A stretch of DNA of 64,000 bases from contig NC_092569.1 in the NCBI RefSeq assembly GCF_037975245.1, positions 19,027,501-19,091,500 of the forward strand, read 5' to 3'. Numbering within the stretch: the first letter of the stretch is position 1; every line of letters begins with the position of its first letter. This DNA is from Apostichopus japonicus (lineage: Eukaryota > Echinodermata > Holothuroidea > Aspidochirotida > Stichopodidae). Position numbers and translations under genes: made by a program. Of this stretch, positions 48,357 to 60,912 are shown piece by piece. The notes under the pieces were generated by a model. That model had not been told where the DNA came from. It saw nothing but the letters and a program-made list of their open reading frames with translations, and did no database searches.

Positions 48357-51300
48357 CGAATAATAAAAAATAAACTATTATCGATGGTTGTGAATTCCGC
48401 ATATCGCATTCATATAGCGAGAAGCTCTAGCTTAGCCTAAAAGTGTTACTTAATTAGTATTCTAGTTGTTTTCAGAAACGCTCTCTATTTTTCTAATTTC
48501 AGAAGATATATCCAGATCACAGTTACATTCTATATATGTCTAATAAGGCCTACAGCTGTACAAATAAAGCTATGTTTAAAATCGAATTGTGTGTAGATTT
48601 AATAAATGCTAAGAAATTGACAATCAAATGCTTCAGTCATTGGACCCATCTTTTCTTTAATAGTACGTTGCATGAGTTACACACGAATATTTCAAACCAG
48701 TTCAATAACTGTGGGTCAATTTCTCACTATATCATTGGCTTAGTCTTCATTCCGTGAATTGCAGAGAATAACGGTTCAAACAGCAGATATAGGTAACAAC
48801 ACACCAACGTTCAGGTATCTCATTATTCATGATTTTAACAAGCACCGTATTCGACTGAACAACATTTTCATCAAACCCTCTACTTCGTTTTCTAACAACA
48901 ACAAAATCTATCAACAGCTAAACAGTTTTTACGAACAAACATGTAGGTTACGTGTCAACTCAGTATAACATGCGATCATTACAGGAAATGGAAGCTGTGT
49001 ATATCTAAAATGTTACGGAAGTATTTCATTTTGACTTATGCGAGTTGCCATTAATCTGAACGTATACGACATACTCCACTCACCTTTGCTATTCAGTAGC
49101 TGTCTTGTCATCATTCAATACGAACAGAAAGCAATCCGAGATGACTAACTACTTCATAACTTTCCAAAGAATATTTTATTATTAGACGCATTTAATGACG
49201 CATTCTCGGATGTGATTCCATGCCGGAATACAGGATTTAGTGAAACATAACTTCAACCGAATCGTCACTTATAGATTTACTAACATCCGGCAGTTATACC
49301 GCAAACATCACATACCCAAAGTATATAAATACAGGCCCCCAAAAAAGCATATATAATGATAGAATCTGAATCAAGCAAAATTAAACATAATAATCTTATG
49401 TTATCAAACTAACTGTGCATTATAAACCACAGTTACCCGTTAATTTCGTGACTATGACATACCGGTACGGCTATATTAGTGGTCGACCATTTGTTAAAAA
49501 AAAAAATTATATTGAACTTCTTATGAATACATAAATTTGAACGTTTACTTGGAGATTGTTGTCATTAGCGGCAAACTATACTCAGCTGTATAAACCCAAG
49601 CAAACTCGATATTGTTACAATGATTTTATAACTGTAGATCTAGTAATATAATCTTCTACGCAAACCGTGTATTTCCCTACAGTACTCTTACAAGTGTCTG
49701 TAACAACAGCTTTCAATATACAATACCTTTGTTCGCGACCCGCCATACATTCAGTGCACGATTCCTTAAATGACAGAAGGAAAATCCCGATTGCGCAATC
49801 ACGTCCCATGCACATCTCTTATTACAAGAGGCGGTAACAACAGCATTCAATATATCTGACGCTGGCAAACACGAGCACTGGAAAATAAACACAGTGTACC
49901 CTGAATAGGGTATGAAAGGTCACGCATCTACACAGGCACTGAAGCATTCCAATCAAACTAACACAGGTACCTTAGAAAGAATCCTGCCTCGTTGCTGAAC
50001 TTACAACATTGCAGCTGCGGAGGTTCGTTGATTTGCTCAAAGCAGGCTGGACGTAACACTTTTGTGAAATATGCGGAAAATGTTGTTAGCAGCACAAACT
50101 CGACCATGTGAATAAGCAAGATGTTTCTGAGATCGAAGGGACAGGCGGAAATAGACAGAACTGGCAAAGTTGTCAGTCTGCAAGCTCTGTTTGTATCGGG
50201 GAATTAATTTATGGCGCAAATTGTACCTCATTATTACGGCTTAATGACTCAAGTGACAAGTATAAACCGAAATCATGTGTTCATCACTCTCATATATTCT
50301 GCTGTTGTTTGCACAAATATGATTAGAAAACGAACCATATTAACATATTTTGATATTAATTTGCACAGACATATTTATTTCCTTGTAATCACATTTTGTA
50401 ATAATCGAAGTGGTTGTAGATGACAGTAGGCAAGTGTTTCCCGCAGCGCTTTCCAACAACGATTCAATGGAAATGTACCGCACTAAACAAGGAAATCAGA
50501 ACATGATTACTAACATGAATCGCTTAACTTAACCCCGTGAACATTTTTTGTGCCATCACATGACCATTATGAATGAATTTAAAGAGGCCTTATTCTTTTG
50601 TTAGAGACATTATTCTTTCGTGTTTGTAACATTTTATGATAATCGAAGTGGTTTTGGATGCCAGCAGACAGGCGCGCTCTGGCATGCTCTCATCAATTCA
50701 ATGTTAAAATACTACATTAGTAAAGGAAAAACAGCGCCCATTAATTGCTTAATTTAATCCCGTGCAAAATGTTGTACCATCAAATGACTATCATAAATGA
50801 ACGTAAGATAAATTATTCTGTCGATTTAATTACATTTCGAGATAATCGAATTGGTTCTAGGTACCAGCAGGCAAATGAGCCTTTAGAAGCACTTCGATTG
50901 TCACGAAATGTTACTAAAACGAACAATTAATGTCCCTTTCATTCGGTTATGATATTCATTTTATGGCACAACATTTTTCAGATGTCCAAAGTAAACAATT
51001 AGTGTATGAGAACAAATGAAATATGTAGTAGTTTGAGTTTGGGTTTGGGCTTGAGTATATTTTCCAAAACAATAAGAGAGGAGTAATAAAAGATAAAACA
51101 AGGTGGTGGAGGAGGACTGAAAAAGCTTGTACGAAACTCATTTAATAATATTTCGAGGTGTGTTTTTATTCGATCGGGTACGGTATCTGTCAACTCGCAG
51201 GGGTCACTGGTAAAGAGTCGCTCACAACAAGTTGTTAGCATTAAAGCAGTGTAGTGACATGCATATGGTAGTATAACTATACATAGTCGATATCATAATA

Positions 51301-51514
51301 TGCAAACAAATTGTGGCATAGGCCCGATATTTTTTTACAAATGGATTCTGCAACATTTCTTGATTCATTTCTGCTGTGGAGAGTCGATAGAAAGAATTTG
51401 AAAAAAATTGAAAGAATTCTTTCGCAAAAGAGGACTGAAAGTGTCAGGACGAAATGATTAACTGGCCGCTTTTGGCTTCGTCTCTGTAAACTGCCAAGCA
51501 CTGAAAAAAAATGA
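48357..51514. other. No firmly recognised gene; weak exon-like stretches
   Basis: AT-rich. On the minus strand 50107-50005 opens with ATG, has a hydrophobic start (MVEFVLLTTFSAYF) and ends at a perfect GTAAGT donor. 49880 follows TTTATTTTCCAG and joins in phase, but the frame stops after 18 codons. That would give a secreted peptide of about 52 residues, of unknown nature. A cysteine-rich frame at 49615-49815 overlaps in another frame. Three stretches (50400, 50640, 50840) share GATAATCGAA and a following CAG-GCA-rich motif, a loose repeat of about 220 bp. Confidence 0.3.
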
Positions 51515-51760
51515 CGAACTCATAAAGAGCAGTACGAAGACATCTTACCAATCGAAGGAGTTCAGGTCCCAGATCCAAATGGGTTAAGCGACTGGGTAGG
51601 GGAAAGGACTGGAGTGAGCAACTGGTCACCATGCATGTATTTCGACATTGCTGAATAACTTACCAACATCGACAACGTTGCGCTTGGGACACGTCTACTG
51701 ACTGGCTACAAAGAGGAAAAGTTACATGGAGTCTGGCTGGTAGAGGGAAGCTGTTTACCT
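51515..51760 (+). pseudogene. Decayed coding fragment, mobile-element-like
   Basis: A plus-strand frame reads EDILPIEGVQVPDPNGLSDW, then SNWSPCMYFDIAE, a TAA, then LTNIDNVALGTRLLTGYKEE in the same frame to a TGA. The composition and the in-frame continuation past the TAA show a protein sequence that has been broken. It resembles the N-terminal part of uncharacterised, often repeated proteins of marine invertebrates that carry recombinase-like nuclease domains. That link is from memory and uncertain. Confidence 0.4.
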
Positions 51761-53893
51761 TGATATAAGCGCCGACAGCCCCTTTTGCTTTTTAAAGACC
51801 AATTGCTTACCATGGCAACGTCTGAGGAATGTTCCCTGGTCAGCGAGGGTTTGCCTTAAGAAGGACAACGGGAAGATATAGAGTGGTTACTGTACGTGTT
51901 TTGCCGGGTATATATGTTTTTCACCAGGCCTTACAGTCAAGTACAACGTACCATAACGTTGCGCTAATTCTGTTTCATATGTTAACCTGTTAGGATACTG
52001 TTGTATATTTCTTCAAAGCATACTTACATTCTAAGCCTACAGCCTACCGATAAGTTAAGGACTTGGTGCATCGGTTCTGTTAAATAGTTGCCACAAATCT
52101 ATCAGCTGTAAAACTCCCAGCTAGGGCAGATTTAAACAACCATTTACTTTACGTTTCGGGAATAGTGGTACCATCAAGGTAATCAAACTGGTGTGCTTTC
52201 CCATCAAACACCATCACCGGACCTTACCTATCTAATATCTGACCATGCAACAGTTGATGAAGATGGATGGTTTGCGTTATTAATTTTGCACAATTAACAG
52301 AGCACAATCATACATTTGTCTTTTCGGTTTAAGGTTCAGTCATGATTGCTATAACGTACTCGTTCAATGTGTCAACGTTATTGAACATATACTATTAGTT
52401 GTTTTCTTAAACAGATTGCGCACTGCAGCAGCCATACTTTGAAAGGTTGTTCTTGCATGGAGAAGTGTCTGGACCAAGACGCCTTGTACTTCCATGCCAT
52501 GTTCATGGACCAAGTACGGGACTAAACACCCTCTTGAACCCTTGATGGTTTGTGAGATAAAATGGAAGAAGCATCTGCATTTCTCAAACCATGGTATGTG
52601 ATCGCTAACTGATCCATGTATCAAAATCTACACATAACTACATACCTGAATTTAACTATGCATGCTCCCTTTAACAATCTCCCACCCACCCACACCCCTC
52701 CCCACCATCAGGATAATTTTTTAGCTGTAATGGGTGATTGAAATACTTTTGACGGTTTCCATTCTACTCAAAATCATTTACATTTACTAGCTAATATATA
52801 AATTATCCAGGAAATCAAATTTTGAATAATGTTGGGTCAGATTTCTTTCTAAATCTTAATTGCTGCTGCTCACAGTATGCTAGGCTGATTATTTCCTGTT
52901 TGACAATCCCTTCTATGAATTCATATATATTTTCAAGGTTGTGTTGGTTTAACTGCAGGAACTGAAGCAGAATATACCTCTGCCTGGCAGCTTTTTAATC
53001 CCTGGCGTGCGGACAAGAAAGTCTCTACTATAGCCTAAAAGGCTTATCATACACTTGTCTAAGTCTAATTGAAGCATTACAACTGAGGAAAGACTTATAA
53101 AAGAAAATAGGCTGATGTACATTGCATTTTAAAAGGAAAAGTTAAAGATGAAGTATAATAAGATATAATAAATGTGTAGAAAAATGATGCAAACATTAAT
53201 AAGTTAAGAAAGTAATGTTTGGAAAATCTCTGGTTGGAGTAGTGTAGAAAAGAAATATAATATAGAGTACCTTAAAAATGTAATACGTTGAAACATGAAA
53301 GATAGACAGAATGCTTATAAACTGCTTCTAGTGTACTGTTGCAAGTGTTCCTTCTTACTTTAATGACGTAAGAAAGTATTGAGTGGGAAATGTTTGGGTT
53401 GGGGTTACTCTTCGATTTGATTGTACTCCTCTGGTTGCATAGTGTGGAAGAGAAATATAATATAGAGTACTATAAAATGTAATACGTTTAAACATGAAAG
53501 ATAGACAGTTTTTAAAGCTTATAAACTGCTCCTAGTGTACTGTTGCAAGTGTTCCCTCTTGGGTTAAAAAGCTAATGCTTAATTTCAAAATGGCAAAACC
53601 ATAGGTACTTGAAGGAAATACACGGATTCATGCTAAAAATGCAATGTTTGGCAAATATAAATATTAAGATATAGCTACTAGGATGGAATAAGTAAAGATG
53701 TTTAATATAACGATAATGATGATAAATATGTGTGAACATTGCACATTCTATTGAATCAGGGAACTGCTATAAGTTAATGACATCTCCCTGTGTGAATGAG
53801 CTATATAAGATGTTGGCATTCTAGCAAGGTGACTATTTTATTTTATATAATTGATATAAATGTCAGTTATGATACTAAAAGTGGCTGCAAAAC
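51761..53893. other. No recognised gene; short local repeats
   Basis: At 53225-53340 and 53400-53550 the run GTGTAGAAAAGAAATATAAT and following AGAGTAC, ATACGTT, AACATGAAAGATAGACAG occurs twice, about 205 bp apart, a local duplication. A candidate plus-strand exon at 52412 (TTTTCTTAAACAG, then a cysteine-rich open stretch HCSSHTLKGCSCMEKC) is too short to call. Confidence 0.4.
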
Positions 53894-54829
53894 TCATAAA
53901 ATAACACCAATGAAAAACACTAAAGTTATTGGCAAAGTTTCTTTTATAGTTTTAAATGGTTTCATTCTCCCAATTTCTCTTTCAAAATTAACTCGAGCAT
54001 TGGTTATTTTCTTCGTCCTATCAGCTGCTTCCCTCGTCATCTGCTTAACACCCTTACTAGCTGGGTATCTTTAAAGCTTCGTTTAGATTTCTTGACTTTT
54101 CAATGAAAACTTCAGTACAAGCACGGTTACACCTTAATGTTTCTTAGTATAGAATACAATCAAGGGTACACCTTCATGTTTCTTACTATAGTATACAAGC
54201 AAGGGTACACCTTCATTGTTTCTACTTCATTAAAATCAAGGGTACACCTTAATGTTTTGTACTTCAGTACATTCAAGAGTGCACCGTAATTTTTTAATCT
54301 TAAATTTGAGTTAGGTAGTCATTGTTTGAAGAATAACATCCATATCTGACCAGAACACAAGTGGTTCTGATTCGGCACTTAAAATATTTTACCAAGTGTT
54401 TACTACTTCTGAAATTATTAAAACTGATACTTTAAACAAGCAAGTTATGAATTGCGATGCCATTGCTAACCTCAAGTTCATCAGTTACATAACAAGCTCA
54501 GTCTTTGTCTGCAGTTTTCTCTTCCGTCCAGATTTCCTTGGTGATGCTTTGCAGTTACGACGAGCTAAGCTAGCAGAAAGCGAGATGGTCATATAAGTTA
54601 TCAAAAGAAATTTTGGAAGGCAGTCCTATTTCTTTTAACGTTAACGTCACTCTTCAAAACAAACGTAGCACTTGACAAAGAATTATACAATTGTTTATAG
54701 TGCAGCTGCCACCTTTAACTTGGCTTCCAGGGTGGTTTCCACTTCATCAACTTTGCTTCTCAGGTTCTGCATCTCATTTTGTTTGGTGACACAGCCTCGA
54801 CATGTGCAACTTTCTATTTTGAATGCTTT
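53894..54829 (-). mobile_element. ISL2EU/Harbinger-like DDE transposase, remnant
   Basis: Three minus-strand coding pieces lie in the order expected for one transposase. First, 54829-54713: ESCTCRGCVTKQNEMQNLRS and a short coiled coil, 39 codons with a fair acceptor. Second, 54600-54485: ASPRKSGRKRKLQTKTELVM, matching the GRKR-L--I-EFF region that precedes the catalytic core in this family. Third, 54073-53894: KGVKQMTREAADRTKKITNA, then RVNFEREIGRMKPFK and LPITLV, which matches the R-H-ERAIGR-K-F end of the DDE_Tnp_4 domain. The catalytic centre between pieces two and three is missing and replaced by a short tandem repeat. The element is inactive. Terminal repeats were not found. Confidence 0.65.
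54125..54290. repeat. Tandem repeat of about 40 bp in the transposase remnant
   Basis: GGGTACACCTTCATGTTTCT and variants recur about five times with a period of about 40 bp, in the place where the transposase core would be expected. Confidence 0.75.
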
Positions 54830-55944
54830 CTTGAAAGATAGATGTAAATATTGGTTACTCATTTGAAAAATTATTTAAATATCCAACAAGGAATATTATC
54901 TGACCTACATGCTACACACCTCTTTTTTCTTAGTTTGAATCGAATGCGACCCGTTTGGGACATTCATCAGTAACAAATAAACCTAGAAGGTATTTATAGA
55001 CTCGGAGTGACTCAGACTACGACAAGCACGTATGCAGTTACCGCCTCATTTAACCAATTTAAGTAGGTCCAAATACCAATTTTCCGTACACAGCCTCTCA
55101 GATAGTGTAAAGCATTAGTTATTGTAGACAAGGTAACCGCACTATGATCATTGATATATCATTTGTCATGTTTACAGTACTTATATAACATGAAGCTACC
55201 TGATCTAAGTACCAGTCAATTATCTACACGGTAGAATTTACTGCTCATTTCCTTTTAATAATTGAGCAACATCCCGCTTCGGTTTTTCAGACGAGAATAA
55301 AGCGTTTACAATGATGAAACCCAGAAGGCTTGATTCAACGTTGATGAGAACTTGAGTTTCGTTAGGGATTCCTGGCTTGCCCCCCCCCCCCACAACTCTC
55401 CCCCACTTTAACATACGTACACATTCACATACTCCTACCTAACTGTACACGGCAGCTGCAACTCCGAAAAAACACCCTCCCATTTGCAACACACACATAT
55501 AATCATATAAATATAGTACATATAGTACACAGCCACACGCAGTAGTTGTTCCGTTCTCGTTTTGTATTCATATTCCAGTGTACCCACAAACTGTGTTCTC
55601 AACAGTATTGATATCGTGCGCTCTTCTCATGTGTCTCTTAATTCAAGTATGTAATGATACGATCGCTGTGTGTAATATATTTACCACTTTGTAATGGTAA
55701 TATGTATACAGACGCAATCGGGGGATTCCCCAACGTAGTTCGCCGCTGACTATGTATGTGTTAAGTAAATACTGTTTGGTACGATAACAATCGACTGTTT
55801 AGGATCAAGTTTACTGCAAATAAACCAGAGAAAGAAAAAGGGGGGGGGGGGGAGGTTGCTATGCAGAGTGTTAAATTATGGCTCTCTGGGTGGACCGGAT
55901 TTACAAGTTATTTAGTCATATCTGGATCATGATTGATTTCACAG

Positions 55945-56151
55945 GGCGCTAAAAGAGACGAAATCTACTTGACATTTTCCAATGGTATAGAGACAACTGA
56001 GTTGGGTAACTTACCATTAGAGTCTGCAGAGTCTGCAGAGTACATAGAGTTTAACAATGTAGAACAAACCGATGCAGCAAAGGATGAGAACAACAAAGGG
56101 AAAAATAGATACACACATGGATATCTGAAGGTTTCACATACATTTATTTGT
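55945..56151 (+). CDS. Orphan exon with two YxxF tyrosine motifs
   Basis: After a fair acceptor (GATTGATTTCACAG) an open frame of 69 codons reads DEIYLTFSNG, then LPLESAESAEYIEFNNVEQT, then NKGKNRYTHGYLK. It is acidic and hydrophilic with two Y-x-x-F motifs (YLTF and YIEF). This is what the cytoplasmic tail of a single-pass receptor with endocytic or SH2-binding signals can look like. A possible donor is AAG|GTTTCA at 56151; otherwise the frame ends at TAA 56160. SAE is duplicated by a 9-bp DNA repeat. No partner exon was found in 54840-55940, where a C-run and AT-rich sequence are all I see. Confidence 0.4.
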
Positions 56152-56522
56152 ATAGTTTAAGCCAATTTTATAATCAAATGAATGAATGAAAATGAATGTT
56201 AAAATAGAGTAAACTATAAACACCAAAACTAACAGAAGTTAACGCAAATGATCAATAAACCAAAGGAAAAAGAAACAAAAGAAAGAGGCAGACAGAAACA
56301 ATGACTCTTTTCGACCCTACCATCCTCCTCCTCCCCGTCACAAGTTTGAAATACGTTACTGCTTACCATTACATACATTTAATTTAGTGCTACCATTTTG
56401 ATATGAACAGGCAACCTGAAACACATTTAACGTAATTTCTTTCTCCCTTTTTATGGCAATACTCTGAGATAGACAATCAACTATAATCAGTTGGTACTAA
56501 CTGTAATGACCGATATGGTTTA

Positions 56523-58711
56523 CTACATTGAGATTTTTTGTAGTAATATTACTTCATTTGTGCCGGCAGTTGTACATGGCCTAAAATTCATCATGCTCAT
56601 CAATTTACGAGCATCCGGAGAGAAAATTTCAGTGGGCATCCGAACATTATGAAGAACTCTGTCAAATTTTACTTCAAAATTGAAAAATCGTACAGTTTCC
56701 ATTAGAATTTCTCTCTGAGGTCCTGTTTGGTTATCAATATATAGTAGGAAGGCACCTGCTGTCATGTGTTTGAGGATGCTGAAGACAGAATGCCATTCGT
56801 CAATGATCACTCGAAGACGGCCATCTGGACGGTAACTCCCTGTTATATGAAAATAAGCCTTATAATGACGTGCGTAATGTCATTTGATCCAATTGAAAAT
56901 TCGTCTAAATATATTCAATGGATAATCCATTGACTGAATTGTTGGTGATATTTTCGAAATGCATCTGACAACAGCGGATTTAACGATGTAATCAAGGCAA
57001 ATTATTCGTAAGCGATTTACATATAGGCCTATCTCTATTATATTTAAGAACCTTAATCACATCGGAAAATAATATGTCCACACACACAACGGGAATTAAA
57101 ACCTTTTCTGAAAACTAGTTTGTTGACATTCTCTTTGCAGAGTATACATTAAAAGTTTAGCGAACATTCCAAATGTATCATATTTCATAGATGAATCACA
57201 CAGAAAATGATAGTAGGAAGGTTAGTGACGGCAAATCAATTAAAGCAATATTGGGAGGGGAGGGGGTAGGGGTTGCAGAATGTGGGTAATGTAAGCTGCC
57301 TCGCAATAGCATAAATTATTTTAATTCGGTATCAATTACCAGGGAACCACTTTAAACTGTGAAAGAGATGATGTCACATATATACGTGGACAGCAAAGCG
57401 TGGAAGAGAAAACAAAATAAGCAAAACACGACATTTCATCATTATGAATATTACTTAATTTTGTTTTACTATATTGTGAACATTGAAAAAACATATTACT
57501 TTGAACATTGCGGAAAGCAAGATTGTAATTTAATCGTTTATTTCCATGTTAATCTTTTTTTAGACTAAAGGGACATTTTTCAGGCCAGTGTCAATAGGGG
57601 AATTGTTGATTATGTATATACGGGTATAGAGCAGCTTTTTAAATTTCGTTCAAATCGTGTTAATATAATTACCCACAGAGCATCACCCACAACACCAACA
57701 CACTTTGAACAGCATAAGCTTTGATATTAAAGCCTGTAAGCCAAATCCAGAAATATTTATTGTAAATTTCTCATTGTATTTACAATTAACCTCACTAACT
57801 GTGTGAGTGAGATGCTAAGCTCAATATGATGTGGAAGTAACATAATTATCTTAACGGTATTCCCCAGAATTAATACGACAAGTTAATTGTAAATAACTCC
57901 GACGAGTAACGCCTCAGGTTTAGACACATGGATGGAGAGGAGTCATGTAGTTGATCACTTTTTAACTGCCATAATATGTTCATCCGTGGGGCATACATTA
58001 CTTAACCTAAAGAGATGCATTATACTTACATCGGGATGATTTCTGTACAGTTCTCAACCAAGCTGCGACAGGAGACAGTGATTTGATCATGGTAACAATT
58101 TTTGCGCCGGAAACGATATTCTGATTGGTCAAAGAAAGTTCATTTACTGTGTAATCGAATTGACGATAGCTCACCTGCGGTATACAATAGCGGTAAATGT
58201 TTGGAAGAAGAGGCTGCAAAGTTTCCCATGACCAGTTCCATTCAATGCACTTGTCAAGGACGTTGACTTGACCGGATAGTGGGGTTGTACATCCATGTTT
58301 TCGGAGGAATACACATAAACCCAGAATATCACTGCCCGGTCCACCACCAATCATACAAACTGCTGGTGGTCGACCATATGGTCTTACAAACATTAGTCGC
58401 TCTTGAACCGTGACATCAAGAGCATAGTAAACTAGATGAACATGGCGCATCATGAACAAGTACATATAAGCCCATTGAGTAAACCTGTCCTCAAAATCAA
58501 TCCTCAATTGCTCTGAACGAAGATGCCTGTAGATTTTGCTGATCTTTTTCATGCGTGACAGACATATTTTCTGCAACTCTCGGTCATTATATTGATGTTC
58601 CCATTGACTGTAAATTGCAACGACAGCGTCAAAAATATTGCGAAGATCCTCGTTATCGTTGCTGTGAATTCTGAGCGATCGAAATAGGCTTTCGAAGTTG
58701 TTACCCGCCAT
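56523..58711 (-). CDS. Methyltransferase-like protein C, two exons, 332 aa
   Basis: Third paralogue, on the opposite strand. Exon 1 is 58711-58030 (MAGNNFESLFRSLRIHSNDN to KSSR, donor T|GTAAGT, phase 1). Exon 2 is 56839-56523 (acceptor TTTCATATAACAG). The frame is open across the junction (R-W-S-Y-R). It keeps VCMIGGGPGSD, VLDK, IVTMIKSLSPVAAWLR, EWHSVFSILKHM and LLYIDNQTGPQR. Differences from A and B: the residue after VLDK is C, not Y; FDF is FDY; and NRTGPQR is NQTGPQR. The intron is about 1.2 kb with no recognised content. No perfect kB decamer is upstream. AGGGGACTTCT at 58851 is a near match with two deviations. Probably a working gene; the function is inferred as for A. Confidence 0.85.
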
Positions 58712-59316
58712 GCTGTTGTAAATATTATGTTAGACTTCACATACAGTCAGTTGCTGATATTGTTGCTTTGGTTAAAGGAAACGGTTCAAAGAACAATGTA
58801 CATATGACGTTGCTGTGTATTGTTATCAGAGGTACAATGCGTGTTGAAATAGGGGACTTCTATCTAAGATAACGTGATATATTTAATACCTTAATTGTAA
58901 TGTAACTGTGGTAACGAAAATCGTTTTGGATATACACCTTCAGATTTCGATGCTGACTATGCAGTACGTACATTATGTATTTGTAAGGCTTTGGAAACTT
59001 TGTTTTCTATTATGAACTTTGTATTGGATGCGATGTTACCGAATATTGGTGGTAGTGCTCATTTTGACGGTAAAACGGCTTCCTGTAAACTATTATTTAA
59101 AGAGTAGATGCCAAGCGAATATTAAGCATTTCAATTTATAAAAGTTATTGGCTATAACCTACTTAGCCTGTGCAGGAGAGTCTACGATTTTCTTCAATAC
59201 CACGCTCGTTAAGAGATCACGTCAGCCGCAGCTCAAAGGCCACTCTGCATCATATATACATTACCCTTAATGGAAACCCAAATCTACTATTGGGTCCCCA
59301 CTAAAGGTAACCATTT
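58712..59316. other. 5' flank of gene C, no further gene
   Basis: AT-rich sequence. The only candidate signal is GGGGACTTCT at 58852-58861, similar to a kB site but not matching it fully. From 59100 onward I see nothing I can name. Confidence 0.4.
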
Positions 59317-59940
59317 CTAATTTCGGCATACGGCGTTAGCGATAGCCAGATGTAACTCTGGGTGCTCGTTAAGTTTATAATTATGACTGTACTTGAGACC
59401 CTCTGGTGTGCTACCCCATGTCCTCTGTTGGGCATCAGGAATGACTTGAACTGCATTATTCACATCATTACAGCTTACGTTACCTCCTGTAACAGTTCTG
59501 ACTGGTTCATTCTGTGGGGTCCTGTCCACACTGATGGGCTCTCCCTCCCAGATGTTAACTTGTTCTTCCGCGTTGGAGATATTGTTTTCTATCTGCATTT
59601 ATTCCAGATTCTGATCCATCTCGACTTGCTACCTTTTCAGCTTGCGTATTTCTAGCAGCTACGTCTTCTCCCCCCCCCCCCCCCCACCCTAGACGATTCA
59701 ACTTTCAATATCGGTTCCTTCAGTTTCAATGAAGATGATGCGCTACTTCGACTAGACTTTCCTTCGGAAATATGGTCACCATGTTTCGACGCACACGATG
59801 CCTTCTTTGCCAATCCATCCTGCGACTCTCGCACAAAACTCCTTGTAGTAGGCTTCTTGGGCCTCAAACTTACGGCAAGCATCCCTAGCTGCGGCTCTTG
59901 GTATTAAACTGCAATACTCATTGAATTTGTCCTCATAAGA
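59317..59940 (-). other. Degenerate retroelement-like coding remnant
   Basis: Minus-strand sequence with protein-like content, including RAAARDACRKFEAQEAYYKE near 59900 and a hydrophilic stretch at 59317-59598. The style is that of the charged N-terminal part of a retroelement polyprotein. It is broken, and the family could not be assigned. A C-run lies at 59671. Confidence 0.35.
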
Positions 59941-60059
59941 ACTAATAAGGCTATTTGGCGTTTCAAATATTTTAATAACAATTTCTTAATATCATGCATC
60001 TGTCTATATTTTATATTTTAAATTTTTCCAATATACTTAATTATAATAAGCTGAATATG

Positions 60060-60480
60060 GATGAAGCAGATTGTTGTGATGTGCCTCTGACGTCTGCCGA
60101 GTGTTTTGATGCTCTGAATTCACTGTCCATGGTAAATCCTCTGGTCCTCTGGTAGCGGTGGACTATCAGTCGATTTTTACAAGACCTTTTGGCCACTTAT
60201 CGGGGAATACGCTAATACTAACTTTTACTTGTTTGCTGAGCAGGGACGTGCAATTATTGCCTTAATTCCAAAGCATGGCAAGGATAAGGACTTTATTAAG
60301 AACTATCGCCCAATATCACTCTTTAACACTGACTACAAGATCTGCGCCAAAGTTTTATCAACAAGAATTAAACTTATTCTCTCCAAAGTGATTAGCAATA
60401 GTCAGACGGGTTTCCTTAAAAACCGCTTTATTGGGGGAAACGTCCGCTTTGTTTTGGATTTAATTGCTCTCTTAAAATGA
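60060..60480 (+). mobile_element. Tx1/L1-type LINE, reverse transcriptase N-terminal fragment
   Basis: The plus strand reads IALIPKHGKDKDFIKNYRPI, then SLFNTDYKICAKVLSTRIK, then SNSQTGFLKNRFIGGNVR. These are the first RT blocks of L1/Tx1 LINEs (compare NWRPISLLNTDYKILAK and QTGFIKGR). Upstream, 60060-60228 still shows LTSAECFDALNSLS but with stops at about 60152 and further frame changes. The RT core with the catalytic aspartates is absent, so the piece is dead. Confidence 0.8.
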
Positions 60481-60690
60481 TAGACTGAAGAATTCAGTCT
60501 TCTTTGAGACTGAAATTTTTTTCAGTGTTATACACTGAGTTTAGACTGAGAAACACTCTACTTAGACTGTATTATCAGTTACACCGTTCAGTCGCTGTTT
60601 TGGACTGACTGTATTAACCAATCAGCTAATCACATGTGGCATGGCATCTTACCATTTTCAGTCTCTGTATTCCACTGAAAAATGTATCCA
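60481..60690. repeat. Cluster of short inverted ACTGA / TCAGT motifs
   Basis: At least ten copies of AGACTGA or TCAGTCT in both orientations, including ATACACTGAGTTTAGACTGA near 60530. The style recalls the subterminal arrays of the 43582-48356 element. It directly follows the LINE fragment and precedes the gene candidate at 60913, so it may be the left end of another DNA element. No right end was found. Confidence 0.5.
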
Positions 60691-60912
60691 ATCAGAGAAC
60701 AGAAATGCGCCTACGTCATCCGAAAACTTGCAAATACGCCGAACAAAAAACAAGTGACAACGAGCGCTACAACTTGTGTACATATATACTACTATATTCT
60801 TCGCTTAGCCAGGTACTCCCTGTACTGTACGTACGCACGCCGTACACACAGCTAGGCATGAACGAGACAGACGACCGTATGTCTAAGCTAGAGTAAAGGT
60901 TATAAATTAGCA

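Noticed and set aside
49615-49815. Cysteine-rich frame resembling a TIMP/netrin-type domain
   Set aside because: Cysteine spacing does not match the family, no consistent splicing frame, and part of it is a short direct repeat of neighbouring DNA.
54485-54829. Direct splicing of the two transposase N-terminal pieces
   Set aside because: The visible donor (phase 0) and the nearest acceptor put the second piece out of frame, so I report them only as separate pieces.
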